Below, piece by piece: positions 37,138 through 45,473 of a stretch of DNA of 59,620 bases. Source of the stretch: Merdicola sp905200315 (GTDB taxonomy: Bacteria > Bacillota > Clostridia > TANB77 > CAG-508); the NCBI GenBank assembly GCA_902461935.1, contig CABPZP010000009.1, positions 1 through 59,620 of the forward strand. Direction: 5' to 3'. The first letter of the stretch is position 1. Each line of letters begins with the position of its first letter. The translations under genes were made by a program, and so were the position numbers. The notes under the pieces are model-generated. The model saw nothing but the letters and a program-made list of their open reading frames with translations. It was not told the origin of the DNA and did no database searches.

Positions 37138-38387
37138 CTTTTCACTCTCCCTTTAAGAAGAAAACTTTGTAAAGGATCCATCAAATCAGTATTTTGGATT
37201 TCTGTAATTTCCACATCAACAATTTCATCTATAGAGATACCTTTGGAATTTGAACACTCCACAACTGCATAAAAATTAATTAAACAAAGCTTACCATTTT
37301 CTTGCATAATTGCTTTATATGTATGATTTTTCATCATAATGAATTGTTGCTTTCTCAATTTTTGAACAGCAAGCATAAGTTCCCTCAAACGGATTGAGAC
37401 CAGATTTTCAGGAATTTGTGCTAAAGAGTTGGCGTACATTCTTGGAGTATCATCATACTTATTAACTTGTACAAAATATAGATTGTTTTCCTTTATCACT
37501 TCTATTTCTTTATTAAATCCTTCCGTTGTTTCTCCTGGATAACCAATCATAATATTAGAAATTATTGATTTTCCAGAAAATTCTTTCATAACCCATAAAA
37601 CCTGTTCAGTTGTACTTGTAAGTCTCATTTGACGCCGAACCAGAGGATCTAATGATTGAATTTCAACTTGGACTTGTGATATTTTGGCTGAATTCTTTAT
37701 ATATTCAATAAGTTCAGAATCCAAAACCAATTCATCAATACATAGTCCAGTTAATGTTATTTGATGAATTTCTTCCACTTCTTCAATTTTTTGAAGTAGG
37801 TCAATCAATTTAGGTTGTTCAGGCAAGTCCATTCCATATTCAGTGGAATTTTCTGCAATTAACATTATACTCCTGTAGCCATTGCTTATTACCTCATTCA
37901 CATCTTGCAAAACAAGTTGTATCGGTCTGCTTGACAACGACATATTCATATAAGCTTTTTTGCAGAACCCACAATGTCGATTGCATCCTCTGGAAATTGT
38001 AATTACATTGCCATATGAACTAGGAATATCTCTGAAGTCATCTGGATCATATCCAAAATACTTGGATAGATCATCAATTAAATGCCCTCTACGAAAAGTT
38101 CCATCTATAAATGGAAACATTTTCTTAAAGTTTACTACTTCTGCTGCACATCCGCCAACATAAACTTTAACATCTCCTACAATTTTTGAATTATCTTTCA
38201 TTCCTTCAAGAATTGACATTGATGGCATAATATCTTTGAAAGAATCACTACTCATTCCACAAAAATGTACAATAATTACATCTGCATCTACAAAATGTAG
38301 AGCTCTAGTTGAATTAGTTGCTTTTAATAACCGGTTGTAGTTGGCATATTCCATTCCACATCCAGTATTGGAAAAATAAATTTTCAT
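37134..38387 (-). CDS. Radical-SAM methylthiotransferase of MiaB/RimO type, divergent
   Basis: 417 residues from the ATG at 38387 behind AAAGGAGA. An N-terminal UPF0004-like domain with cysteines 10, 43 and 80 (FSNTGCGM, VHFCGMS, VGGCAAE), expected to hold the auxiliary cluster. Then a radical-SAM domain with C135-x3-C139-x2-C142 (RGCNRHCGFC) and SSRP, and a TRAM-like C-terminus. Such enzymes insert a methylthio group into tRNA (MiaB, MtaB) or protein S12 (RimO). This one is too divergent to place. It lies in the tRNA-adjacent island and uses CGG as Arg at two positions, unlike the core genes. Confidence 0.82.
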   Translation of the reverse strand: MKIYFSNTGCGMEYANYNRLLKATNSTRALHFVDADVIIVHFCGMSSDSFKDIMPSMSILEGMKDNSKIVGDVKVYVGGCAAEVVNFKKMFPFIDGTFRRGHLIDDLSKYFGYDPDDFRDIPSSYGNVITISRGCNRHCGFCKKAYMNMSLSSRPIQLVLQDVNEVISNGYRSIMLIAENSTEYGMDLPEQPKLIDLLQKIEEVEEIHQITLTGLCIDELVLDSELIEYIKNSAKISQVQVEIQSLDPLVRRQMRLTSTTEQVLWVMKEFSGKSIISNIMIGYPGETTEGFNKEIEVIKENNLYFVQVNKYDDTPRMYANSLAQIPENLVSIRLRELMLAVQKLRKQQFIMMKNHTYKAIMQENGKLCLINFYAVVECSNSKGISIDEIVDVEITEIQNTDLMDPLQSFLLKGRVKR

Positions 38388-38406
38388 TCTGTCTCCTTTC
38401 TTAGTT

Positions 38407-38430
38407 GGTAAACAAATATATTTGTTTACC
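38407..38430. promoter_or_regulatory. 24-bp perfect palindrome between promoter and start of the methylthiotransferase operon
   Basis: GGTAAACAAATA and its exact complement without spacer. It sits in the 5' untranslated region just before the ribosome binding site, a typical repressor operator position. No T run follows, so it is not a terminator. Confidence 0.65.
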
Positions 38431-38457
38431 TTTTTGATAAATTTATGTAACACTAAT

Positions 38458-38486
38458 ATTATACTACAGATTTACATAATAGTCAA
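38458..38486 (-). promoter_or_regulatory. Promoter of the methylthiotransferase operon
   Basis: Minus strand TTGACT (38486-38481), a 17-nt spacer, TATAAT (38463-38458). Similar TGTTACAT / ATGTAACT words flank it on both sides. Confidence 0.75.
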
Positions 38487-38543
38487 TATTTTGTAATTTT
38501 AAAAAAACTAGTTACATTTGATAAAATTTGTAATATACTTTAA

Positions 38544-38813
38544 CTAAACCTGATGTATTCCAACATCAATCGTCAAACGAGAAAAAAGTCGTAAATAACT
38601 ACGCTCAACGTTCCTGAAAAAAACATATATACTATGTACATTAAAATAAGGAATAACGTAGTACATAAAATCTAAAAAAGCTTCAATAAATAAGCACAAA
38701 GAAACTTTCTTCCTATCTAATAATCCAAATATAAAATTAATGTTATGTTTTTCATATTGCTCTCCTCTACACATAGTATTTTTCTGCAAATAAATTATAC
38801 TATATTTAAACAT
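38544..38813 (-). CDS. Uncertain 89-residue frame
   Basis: Open frame with no convincing ribosome binding site at its first ATG and no recognised domain (ends LFSRLTIDVGIHQV). A GAGGAG site inside it precedes an ATG in another frame that stops after 12 codons. It may be a decayed gene; weak support. Confidence 0.2.
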   Translation of the reverse strand: MFKYSIIYLQKNTMCRGEQYEKHNINFIFGLLDRKKVSLCLFIEAFLDFMYYVIPYFNVHSIYVFFRNVERSYLRLFSRLTIDVGIHQV

Positions 38814-38935
38814 TTTTCCATACTCCCACTGAAATAGAATTAAATCTAATATATAATGAATTTATTATAGAGATTTAATTAAATCTTATAGTCCTAATTT
38901 CGCATACGTATATAGTTAAGGCTCCATATAGTGTG

Positions 38936-38978
38936 AAAAAAGAGGAAGAAATTATTAACTAATTTAATCCTCTTTTTT
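38936..38978. terminator. Bidirectional terminator-like hairpin
   Basis: AAAAAAGAGGA / TCCTCTTTTTT arms around an A/T loop. It lies in the gene-free stretch 38814-39160, which otherwise shows nothing I can assign. Confidence 0.6.
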
Positions 38979-39160
38979 ATTTAACTTAATTTGAGAGCGA
39001 AGTCAAAATTCATCTTTCATAGTGATTTTTGCCCCGTCCCATATTCCATCTAACCTCAATAAATTTTATTTTAACTATAAACACTCCAATATAGATAATA
39101 TATCATAATTAATTTTTTTATTCTGTAATTATTACTAGAACTGCCTTTCTTATTCCTTAA

Positions 39161-40219
39161 CTAATTAATAAATATATTATTTTTTTCTATACAACTAAAA
39201 TGTTTGGAATCTTTAAGTACATTTGTTTTATTTTCAATGAATGTATTACCTGTTAAAACTATATTTTCGCACTCTTTAAAATTATTATTATTTATAATTT
39301 CATCTTCATTTCCAATGCAAAATGCAACTTCTTTAGAGCTTTTTATAATATTACCATTAAATATTATATTTCTAGCCCCATGATCTACATATAGTCCGCC
39401 ATTATTGTTATATATATTATTAGCTGAAACCAAAACTGTGTCTCCTCCACGAATACCAATAGCATAATGTCTACAATCTCTAACTATGTTATTAGAAATT
39501 ATTTGACCTTTAGGAAAGTTTTCTTTATTATGAAAGATTCCCTGATCTTCTAGAAATATTCCAAAATGTCCACAAGCTACACAGATGCAATTTCTAATAA
39601 CATAATTTTCATTTTCCCACAAACCAGTCCCTATTCCAATTCCAGCACCTCCATTGCCACCATAATTCCAAGACCTTCCTCCTTCATAAATATACACTGA
39701 ATCAATAACAACATTATCTAACATGTCTATTCCTAAAGCTGTTGAAGGAGTTGAAATAAGACGCAAATCTCTAAAAACGCAGTTTTTTATTCCACTATAA
39801 TAAAATGCTTTACCTCTATGTGTATATTGATTTAAACTTGCCTCAGACATATCAATTGTAAAATTTTTAGCATTTGCTGAATGTAATATTTCTTTTGAAT
39901 ATTCACTATTATGACAAAACAGAGCTGAGCCTTTTTCTGTGTTTCCAATGACTTTCAAAATAGTATCTGATAAAGATTCACCAATTAAAGATACATTAGA
40001 TTTCATTTCACAAATTGCTGTTATATTCTTAGTCATATCACATGAACTTTTTGCAGAATCAAAAATATAAACTCCTATAGGAATAAATATTACTCCTCCT
40101 CCATTGTTGTGTACTAAGTTTATAAGTGTTTGTAGCTCTTTTGAATTATCTTTATTTTTTGGATTTAATCCATAATCTGTTGCATTATATACTTTTTTAT
40201 TTTCTTTTAATTTATTCAT
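39161..40219 (-). CDS. Right-handed beta-helix (pectate lyase-like) protein
   Basis: 352 residues behind TAGGAGAAAAGG. It starts with the pectate-lyase-3/tailspike-type entry segment (VYNATDYGLNPKNKDNSKEL, GGGVIFIPIGVYIF). Repeated beta-helix rungs follow (NNIVRDCRHYAIGI, NNIYNNNGGLYVDHGARNII, NGNIIKSSKEV). No signal peptide. It probably binds or cleaves a polysaccharide, but catalytic residues cannot be fixed by eye. Confidence 0.8.
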   Translation of the reverse strand: MNKLKENKKVYNATDYGLNPKNKDNSKELQTLINLVHNNGGGVIFIPIGVYIFDSAKSSCDMTKNITAICEMKSNVSLIGESLSDTILKVIGNTEKGSALFCHNSEYSKEILHSANAKNFTIDMSEASLNQYTHRGKAFYYSGIKNCVFRDLRLISTPSTALGIDMLDNVVIDSVYIYEGGRSWNYGGNGGAGIGIGTGLWENENYVIRNCICVACGHFGIFLEDQGIFHNKENFPKGQIISNNIVRDCRHYAIGIRGGDTVLVSANNIYNNNGGLYVDHGARNIIFNGNIIKSSKEVAFCIGNEDEIINNNNFKECENIVLTGNTFIENKTNVLKDSKHFSCIEKNNIFIN

Positions 40220-40328
40220 AATCCTTTTCTCCTATCTAATCATAAATTCACCTTATGTTTCTAAAAAATTTATTATATTATCAGATTATTTTTCGAAACT
40301 TATTGACGCCAATTAATTAAAGTCACAT

Positions 40329-40357
40329 TTGACAATATATACAAAAGTCTGTATAAT
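40329..40357 (+). promoter_or_regulatory. Consensus promoter of the antisense/antitoxin RNA
   Basis: TTGACA (40329-40334), 17-nt spacer, TATAAT (40352-40357). It drives a short plus-strand RNA towards the toxin gene with no open frame. Confidence 0.85.
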
Positions 40358-40363
40358 AAAGAC

Positions 40364-40451
40364 AGAAAATGAGAGCCACAGAAATGTGTGCTACCATATA
40401 AATTATATGTTAAAACACCACAAAGCTTGGCAGAGCATATGTGGTGCTTTT
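40364..40451 (+). ncRNA. Putative antitoxin RNA
   Basis: Predicted ~88-nt RNA from the consensus promoter to the shared hairpin terminator (AAAACACCACA / TGTGGTGCTTTT). It contains GTGTGCTACC; GUGCUACC can pair with the toxin ribosome binding region GGUGGUGC (five Watson-Crick pairs, three G-U). It also overlaps the 3' end of the convergent toxin mRNA. Boundaries are inferred. Confidence 0.65.
40412..40451. terminator. Shared bidirectional terminator of toxin and antitoxin RNAs
   Basis: Arms AAAACACCACA and TGTGGTGCTTTT, T runs on both sides. Confidence 0.75.
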
Positions 40452-40452
40452 G

Positions 40453-40566
40453 TTATTTGCTCAAAATTACTACTATTGCAATAATCAAGGCAAATGCTAT
40501 AATAGTCATTCCTACTAAACCGTAGAAAAGTAAGTATATTATAATTAACATAGCTTGTTCTATCAT
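40453..40566 (-). CDS. Small hydrophobic peptide, probable type I toxin
   Basis: 37 residues (MIEQAMLIIIYLLFYGLVGM then a second hydrophobic run ending VVILSK), essentially one long transmembrane helix. A very strong GGAGGTGG site precedes the ATG at 40566. Its promoter (TTGACA at 40682-40677, TATATT at 40658-40653, 18-nt spacer) leaves a long 5' leader holding GGTGCTACC, which can mask the ribosome binding site. Size, hydrophobicity, long structured leader and convergent short RNA fit type I toxin-antitoxin loci. Family not identified; Fst- or holin-like-toxin relatives are possible. Confidence 0.72.
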   Translation of the reverse strand: MIEQAMLIIIYLLFYGLVGMTIIAFALIIAIVVILSK

Positions 40567-40652
40567 ATAGCACCACCTCCATTCTCACAGACAAAACTGT
40601 GTATGTAAAGTGGTAGCACCCACACTGCTTATTCTCATTTCCTATGTTAGTT

Positions 40653-40682
40653 AATATAGCATAGGAAATAAAAAGATGTCAA
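40653..40682 (-). promoter_or_regulatory. Promoter of the toxin mRNA
   Basis: TTGACA / 18 nt / TATATT on the minus strand. Inverted CCTATG...CATAGG arms (40641-40665) overlap the -10 and may be an operator. Confidence 0.7.
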
Positions 40683-40857
40683 TACTAACAAACATTTTTT
40701 CAATATTTTAAATATAACAATATTGAAAAAATTTATAATTTATGCTATATTAATCAAGAAAAATACCTTTTTTATATATTAATAAACTCAAAAACTAAAT
40801 ATATAATGAGTTTTGCACATTGAAAATTACATATTAATTTAGACAAGGAGGATCATT

Positions 40858-41400
40858 ATGAGCAAATTAGATTTTGAAATACGGTTATTCTTGTTTGTTA
40901 CAGGTGCTACTATAAAAAAAGAAAAGAAATATACAATAGAAGAAGCCAAACACAATGTTGTATATATTTTCGATAGTTATGACGACTTCATTGATTATTT
41001 TTTAAAATATCTAGAGGAAGATGAAATTAATGAATACCTTATTGAGGAAACTATTTATACAATATCAAAACGAGGTGCAATAGTTGCTTTTAAGGGATTA
41101 TGTGATTCTCTTATAACTAAAATTATAACTAGAAGAGAATTGAAGTCCAACATTAGAGAATTATCTGAAGAAGAAATAAACAACATTCATTCAAAAGGAA
41201 AACTTACCCCACTTGAAATTGTAAAAAAATGGGAATCATTTGATATATGTGCACCGGGTGATGCTATAGGTTCTGTAGCATTTAGATGTTCATACTTTAA
41301 TAATTGTCATGACTGTCTTATGCACTATGCATTTAACCAATTAGAACATGAGCCAATAGACTTAGTACTTTGCAACTCTATTTCCGACAAAACTAAATAA
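40858..41400 (+). CDS. Uncharacterised protein with C-terminal cysteine motif
   Basis: 180 residues behind CAAGGAGGATCATT, a strong site. Helical, charged N-terminal part and a C-terminal motif C-x5-C-x2-C-x3-H (RCSYFNNCHDCLMHYA) seen in uncharacterised clostridial proteins, possibly metal-binding. It uses CGG for Arg at codon 9 (EIRLF), unlike core genes, which fits a foreign origin in the island. Confidence 0.65.
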   Translation: MSKLDFEIRLFLFVTGATIKKEKKYTIEEAKHNVVYIFDSYDDFIDYFLKYLEEDEINEYLIEETIYTISKRGAIVAFKGLCDSLITKIITRRELKSNIRELSEEEINNIHSKGKLTPLEIVKKWESFDICAPGDAIGSVAFRCSYFNNCHDCLMHYAFNQLEHEPIDLVLCNSISDKTK

Positions 41401-41445
41401 CTATCAATTTTTAAGCAAAAACAAATTAATATGTAATAATGTTTT

Positions 41446-41470
41446 AAGAGAAGCATTTTTTGCTCCTCTT
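41446..41470 (+). terminator. Terminator after the Cys-motif protein
   Basis: AAGAGAAGCA / TGCTCCTCTT arms (one mismatch) followed by TTATAC and a long T run. Related in sequence to 42699-42757. Confidence 0.6.
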
Positions 41471-41481
41471 TTATACTTTTT

Positions 41482-42516
41482 TTATTTTGGTAATTCCAAA
41501 TTTAAATAAACATAGTTATCCATATTGTAGTTCAAATTTTTTTCAATGTTTTCTTTCGCGTTTTTACTTATTTCATTTATTCTTGTTCCTTTACACATTG
41601 GATTTATATATCTTATTTTAGCACCATGATGTACATAATAAACTCCTTTTGGCTCTTCTTTTGATATTTTTACATTTTTAGCTTTTCTCCATTTATCAAA
41701 TATTTCTTTATATTTTGAATTTTCTATAATTTTTATTACATCACTTTCTTTTAATTTATATAAATCTTTTTTGGTTATTTTATTCTCATTGCTTAGTCCT
41801 CTTAAAATATCTGCTATTAATTGCATTGAATACCTTGTTCTATCTTCTCTATAAATTATAGATAGTTTGCTTGTTATATCTACAAACTTTTCTGCAATTT
41901 CTTTAGTTTTAAATCCTAATTCTATTTCATTTTTTTCATTATGCTGAATTTCTATATCGTTATAAAATTCTTTTATGTCTTCAATATTTTTCAATCTATA
42001 AATAAACAATGCATTTGACATTGAGTATTCTAATCTATCTGCTGATAGCTGTGGTGTTTCATTATCTGCCACCGGATATATATGATAATCATTTACTTCA
42101 TAAATATTAATATTATCTCTTTTTAGTAACTTCATAATTTCTGGCGAAGTTTTTATAATTTCTGTAGTTAAATCTTCTGTTGATTCTTGCTTCATATAAT
42201 CTCCATTTAAAAAGTCCACACAATGTTTAAATACTGGAGTTGCTATATCATGAAATAATCCTGCTAATGTTTGTTTTTTATTATGTGTAAAATGCCAAAT
42301 TATAAGTGCTACTGCTACAGAGTGATCCAAGCTAGAATAAAAGAAGTCACTTTCAAATAAATTAGAATAGATAGTACCACAAGTTACACTAATATATTTC
42401 TGCTTTAGCAATTCTTTCGTATTTATATACTCATGTAGCCATTCTGGAAAGTCTGGTTCTAAAACTTTAAAATATTGTTTTATTTCTTTATTTAAATTAT
42501 TATAATATGTATTCAT
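41482..42516 (-). CDS. HD-domain phosphohydrolase
   Basis: 344 residues. HD motif region DHSVAVALIIWHF followed by TLAGLFHDIATPVFKH, with later residues AADNETPQLSADRLEYS-like matching the C-terminal metal ligand region of dGTPase-like HD proteins. Substrate not identifiable. It starts the core genome again after the island. Confidence 0.78.
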   Translation of the reverse strand: MNTYYNNLNKEIKQYFKVLEPDFPEWLHEYINTKELLKQKYISVTCGTIYSNLFESDFFYSSLDHSVAVALIIWHFTHNKKQTLAGLFHDIATPVFKHCVDFLNGDYMKQESTEDLTTEIIKTSPEIMKLLKRDNINIYEVNDYHIYPVADNETPQLSADRLEYSMSNALFIYRLKNIEDIKEFYNDIEIQHNEKNEIELGFKTKEIAEKFVDITSKLSIIYREDRTRYSMQLIADILRGLSNENKITKKDLYKLKESDVIKIIENSKYKEIFDKWRKAKNVKISKEEPKGVYYVHHGAKIRYINPMCKGTRINEISKNAKENIEKNLNYNMDNYVYLNLELPK

Positions 42517-42698
42517 TTAATATTTCTCCTTTTTTTATTCACTTTTTTACATATACTTAACAATTGATAACATTATTCATTTTAATAATTACTAATATTA
42601 TACATTATATTACAAATTTTTCTATATTTTTTTAAAGAAAATGACTTTACTTACGTTGACCACCCTAAGTACATCAACTTATACATCTAAAATATGAA
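42517..42698. other. AT-rich intergenic stretch
   Basis: No coding frame or RNA gene seen between the HD gene and the nested terminator. Confidence 0.5.
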
Positions 42699-42757
42699 AA
42701 AAGAAGAGCATTTTTTTAGACTACTTTTTCAGTAGTCTTCATTTTTGGCTCCTCTTT
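42699..42757 (-). terminator. Nested double-hairpin terminator of the rhodanese gene
   Basis: Outer arms AAGAGGAGC / GCTCTTCTT enclose an inner hairpin AGACTAC / GTAGTCT. A T run follows on the minus strand. The outer part matches the terminator at 41446-41470, as if a hairpin had been inserted in its loop. Confidence 0.7.
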
Positions 42758-42813
42758 TATTCTTGTAATTAAAAAACAAAATAAATATATTTTTTTATAT
42801 TGCATACTAATTT

Positions 42814-43158
42814 TTATAAATTTTCTAGTCCGCCTTTTAAATTATACAAATTTTTATATCCTAATCTTTCTAATTTTTCTAATGCTTTTCTACTTCTACT
42901 ACCCATTTGACAATACAAAATTATTACACTATTTATGTCATTTGTAATTGTGTTTATATCTTTTTCAATATTATAAACAGGTATATTTATTGAATTTGGT
43001 AGATGATATTCCTTATATTCTTGTTTACTGCGCACATCTATCAAATATGAATTTGCTTCTTCTCTCATAATTTTTTTTGCATCATTATATGTTATTTCAT
43101 TATTATATCTATTTGCTCTATTAAAAAAAATTCTTCTAAAAAAAATATTTCTTTGCAC
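42814..43158 (-). CDS. Rhodanese-like domain protein
   Basis: 114 residues, single rhodanese domain with YLIDVRSKQEYKEYHLPNSI and the active-site loop YCQMGSRSRKA (catalytic Cys). The short basic N-terminus (FFRRIFFNRANRY) is not a clear signal peptide. Likely sulfur-carrier or thiosulfate sulfurtransferase role. Confidence 0.87.
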   Translation of the reverse strand: MQRNIFFRRIFFNRANRYNNEITYNDAKKIMREEANSYLIDVRSKQEYKEYHLPNSINIPVYNIEKDINTITNDINSVIILYCQMGSRSRKALEKLERLGYKNLYNLKGGLENL

Positions 43159-43228
43159 ACTATCATCTCCTATTTTATTATATGAGATAATAGGACAAAA
43201 TTTGACATTAATAGTATAATAAAATGAA

Positions 43229-43248
43229 GACGACCAATGGTCGCCATA
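43229..43248. repeat. Dispersed palindromic repeat, GACCAATGGTC variant
   Basis: GACGACCAATGGTCGCCATA, a perfect inner palindrome with a degenerate edge. Confidence 0.65.
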
Positions 43249-43261
43249 TAATTTTAATATT

Positions 43262-43912
43262 TTATTTATTTTTACGATTTTCTTCTTCTAATTTATTTTC
43301 ATTTTTGTAACATAATATCATTAATGTAATTATTGCTATAAACATTCCTACTGGTATAGTATATAAACTTATTATTGGTAATCTTGTTATTATTACTAAT
43401 CCAAAGTATGCTCCTGTTATTATTGCTGTTTTTATTAAAGTCCCTAATGCTAATTTTATATTTCCTATTTTTCTATATCTTATTGTTAAATATAATAAAA
43501 TAACAATTGCAGAAATTATTGTAGGTTTTATATAATTTTTAACTAAATCTCTTCCTTGAATTGCAGGCATTTCTATTATTGTTAAATCTTCTACTTTCTT
43601 TTCTAAACTGTATTTTTCATTTACTTTAGAAACAAAATCATTTTTTTGTTCATCTGTTATTTCACCTTTAATTTTTATTGCAAATGCATCACTAAATCTT
43701 TCAACGTCTTTAACTTTTATATCTTTTCCAAATGCGTCTTTTGCAATGTTTTCAATTTCATTTTTATCTGTAGAATTATCAAAATATATTTCTACTGTTG
43801 TTCCATATGCTAGTTCTGTTGAATAATTAAGTCCAGCATTTTTCCATACTATTATTCCAGCAATTATAACTAATACGCATAATACATATAATATTTTACT
43901 TATATTTTTCAT
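43262..43912 (-). CDS. secF: SecF-like protein, reduced
   Basis: 216 residues against ~290-300 for typical SecF. A first transmembrane helix (KILYVLCVLVIIAGIIVW), a periplasmic-type domain with GLNYSTELAYGTTVEIYF, and only three or so following helices before a charged tail. It follows the SecD-like gene after 23 nt. SecDF assists protein export using the proton or sodium gradient. The short form lacks the last helices. Confidence 0.8.
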   Translation of the reverse strand: MKNISKILYVLCVLVIIAGIIVWKNAGLNYSTELAYGTTVEIYFDNSTDKNEIENIAKDAFGKDIKVKDVERFSDAFAIKIKGEITDEQKNDFVSKVNEKYSLEKKVEDLTIIEMPAIQGRDLVKNYIKPTIISAIVILLYLTIRYRKIGNIKLALGTLIKTAIITGAYFGLVIITRLPIISLYTIPVGMFIAIITLMILCYKNENKLEEENRKNK

Positions 43913-43935
43913 TTTTTCACTCTCCCGTTATCTCT

Positions 43936-45336
43936 TTAGTTTTTTAATATATTGTTTGTAAAAACAATATTGTACAAAAATGTAATTAATATTCCCCAGA
44001 ATACTATCATTCCAAAGCTATTTAATAACACACTTGTAGCAAAACTAAATATCAATGAAATTATAAATATTGGTAATATATTAAATAAAAATTTAGAATA
44101 TACTTTCCATATACTTACTTTTTCTTCTTCTGATTTTTTTTCATTTTTTAGAATATTGAATTGAAGTAAGTAATTAATTATTGCAATAGTTGCAATTCCA
44201 ATTAATCCAGCAATACTAATGTATACATTTGTGTATCTTATAATTAATAATGATACTGCTATAAATCCTATTGATAAAATTGCTGATAAAAATCCTTTTA
44301 ATTTATATTTTACTATTAATACAATTGATACTAAAACAATTGCTATAGTTGTTGTAATTGCAACAATTTTTATTTCTTTATCTGATATATTTTCTTTTAT
44401 ATATTTATTAGTATCTGCTGTATATTTTACAGGCATTTTTCCTGTTGATAAAACAGTTGTAGTTGACCTAGCTTGTTTTATAGATTTTTGCAATGTTTCT
44501 GAATCTTTTGAACTACTTCCAACTGTAAGTTGTAATTCACCATTTGTAACCGGTTCATCAAAAGAAGTAGTTACCATTGTTTGTCCATCTATTTCCATTA
44601 CAATTTTCTTTTGTGATGAATTTTCATCTGATGATGATTTTTCTGTTGAATCGCTATTTGAGCTGTCACTATTCTTTTCAACTGTTGCATAATCTTTACT
44701 AATTTGTTCTAATTTTGCTTTTCCTTCTTTTGTAAACTCAATACTTAAATATACACTTGTTCCACTTGTTGTATTATTATATAAAACTTTAGAGTCTTTT
44801 ATCATTGAGTTATCCATTAAAACTTCTTTTGATTCACTATCTTTGATTTCGAATTTTCCTTGTTGATTTATAACAGATAAAACTGTATCTGTGTCATCGT
44901 TTTCTGCTAATTCTAAAACTATATTTCCATTATCTGTATCTTCTTTTATTTGATATTCATCAAATTTATAATCTTCTAATCTTTTAGAAATTATATTTTT
45001 TACTTTATCAAAATTTTCTTTGTTTAATACATCTTCACTATTTACAGGTGTTTCTTCTGTAGTATAACCTTTTTCTTTTATTTCATCTTCTTTTGCGTTT
45101 TCTACAACATTTCCATCTGAATCCTTTGTAACTTTTTCAGTTGATTCATCTGGTTTTAAAATAACCTGTCTTGAACCTTCTAATTCCATTGCTAAATTAT
45201 AGTCTTTTACTGCATTAGAATATGTTCCATTTTTCTTTACATACACACCAAAAAATGACACCATACATAATAATATAACAATTACTATTGTTAATATAAC
45301 TTTCAATACATTTGTTTTCTTACTTGTTTTTTTCAC
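43936..45336 (-). CDS. secD: SecD-like protein, divergent
   Basis: 466 residues. N-terminal helix (ILTIVIVILLCMVSFFGVYV), a periplasmic-type domain starting LAMELEGSRQVILKP and containing a Ser/Glu-rich insertion (around residue 230, SDSSNSDSTEKSSSDENSS), then about five transmembrane helices. The ribosome binding site AAAGGAGG precedes the start. Paired with the reduced SecF downstream. Confidence 0.85.
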   Translation of the reverse strand: MKKTSKKTNVLKVILTIVIVILLCMVSFFGVYVKKNGTYSNAVKDYNLAMELEGSRQVILKPDESTEKVTKDSDGNVVENAKEDEIKEKGYTTEETPVNSEDVLNKENFDKVKNIISKRLEDYKFDEYQIKEDTDNGNIVLELAENDDTDTVLSVINQQGKFEIKDSESKEVLMDNSMIKDSKVLYNNTTSGTSVYLSIEFTKEGKAKLEQISKDYATVEKNSDSSNSDSTEKSSSDENSSQKKIVMEIDGQTMVTTSFDEPVTNGELQLTVGSSSKDSETLQKSIKQARSTTTVLSTGKMPVKYTADTNKYIKENISDKEIKIVAITTTIAIVLVSIVLIVKYKLKGFLSAILSIGFIAVSLLIIRYTNVYISIAGLIGIATIAIINYLLQFNILKNEKKSEEEKVSIWKVYSKFLFNILPIFIISLIFSFATSVLLNSFGMIVFWGILITFLYNIVFTNNILKN

Positions 45337-45473
45337 TTTATTTCCTCCTTTGAATTCTTATACTTTAAAATAATCTTTTAATATTTTATACTATTACTAA
45401 AAAATATACAATCTTTTTTATAGAAATTTTCTACATCTTTCCAACTTCTAACCTCTATTTTCCAATATCAATT

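Noticed and set aside
38544..38813. Transposase fragment
   Set aside because: No DDE or HTH pattern can be seen; kept only as a weak uncharacterised frame.
40403..40594. Longer protein starting upstream of the toxin ATG
   Set aside because: It lies in another frame and ignores the strong GGAGGTGG site that serves the 37-residue peptide.
36224..41470. Prophage or integrative element
   Set aside because: No integrase, portal, terminase or conjugation gene, and no direct repeat of the tRNA 3' end was found.
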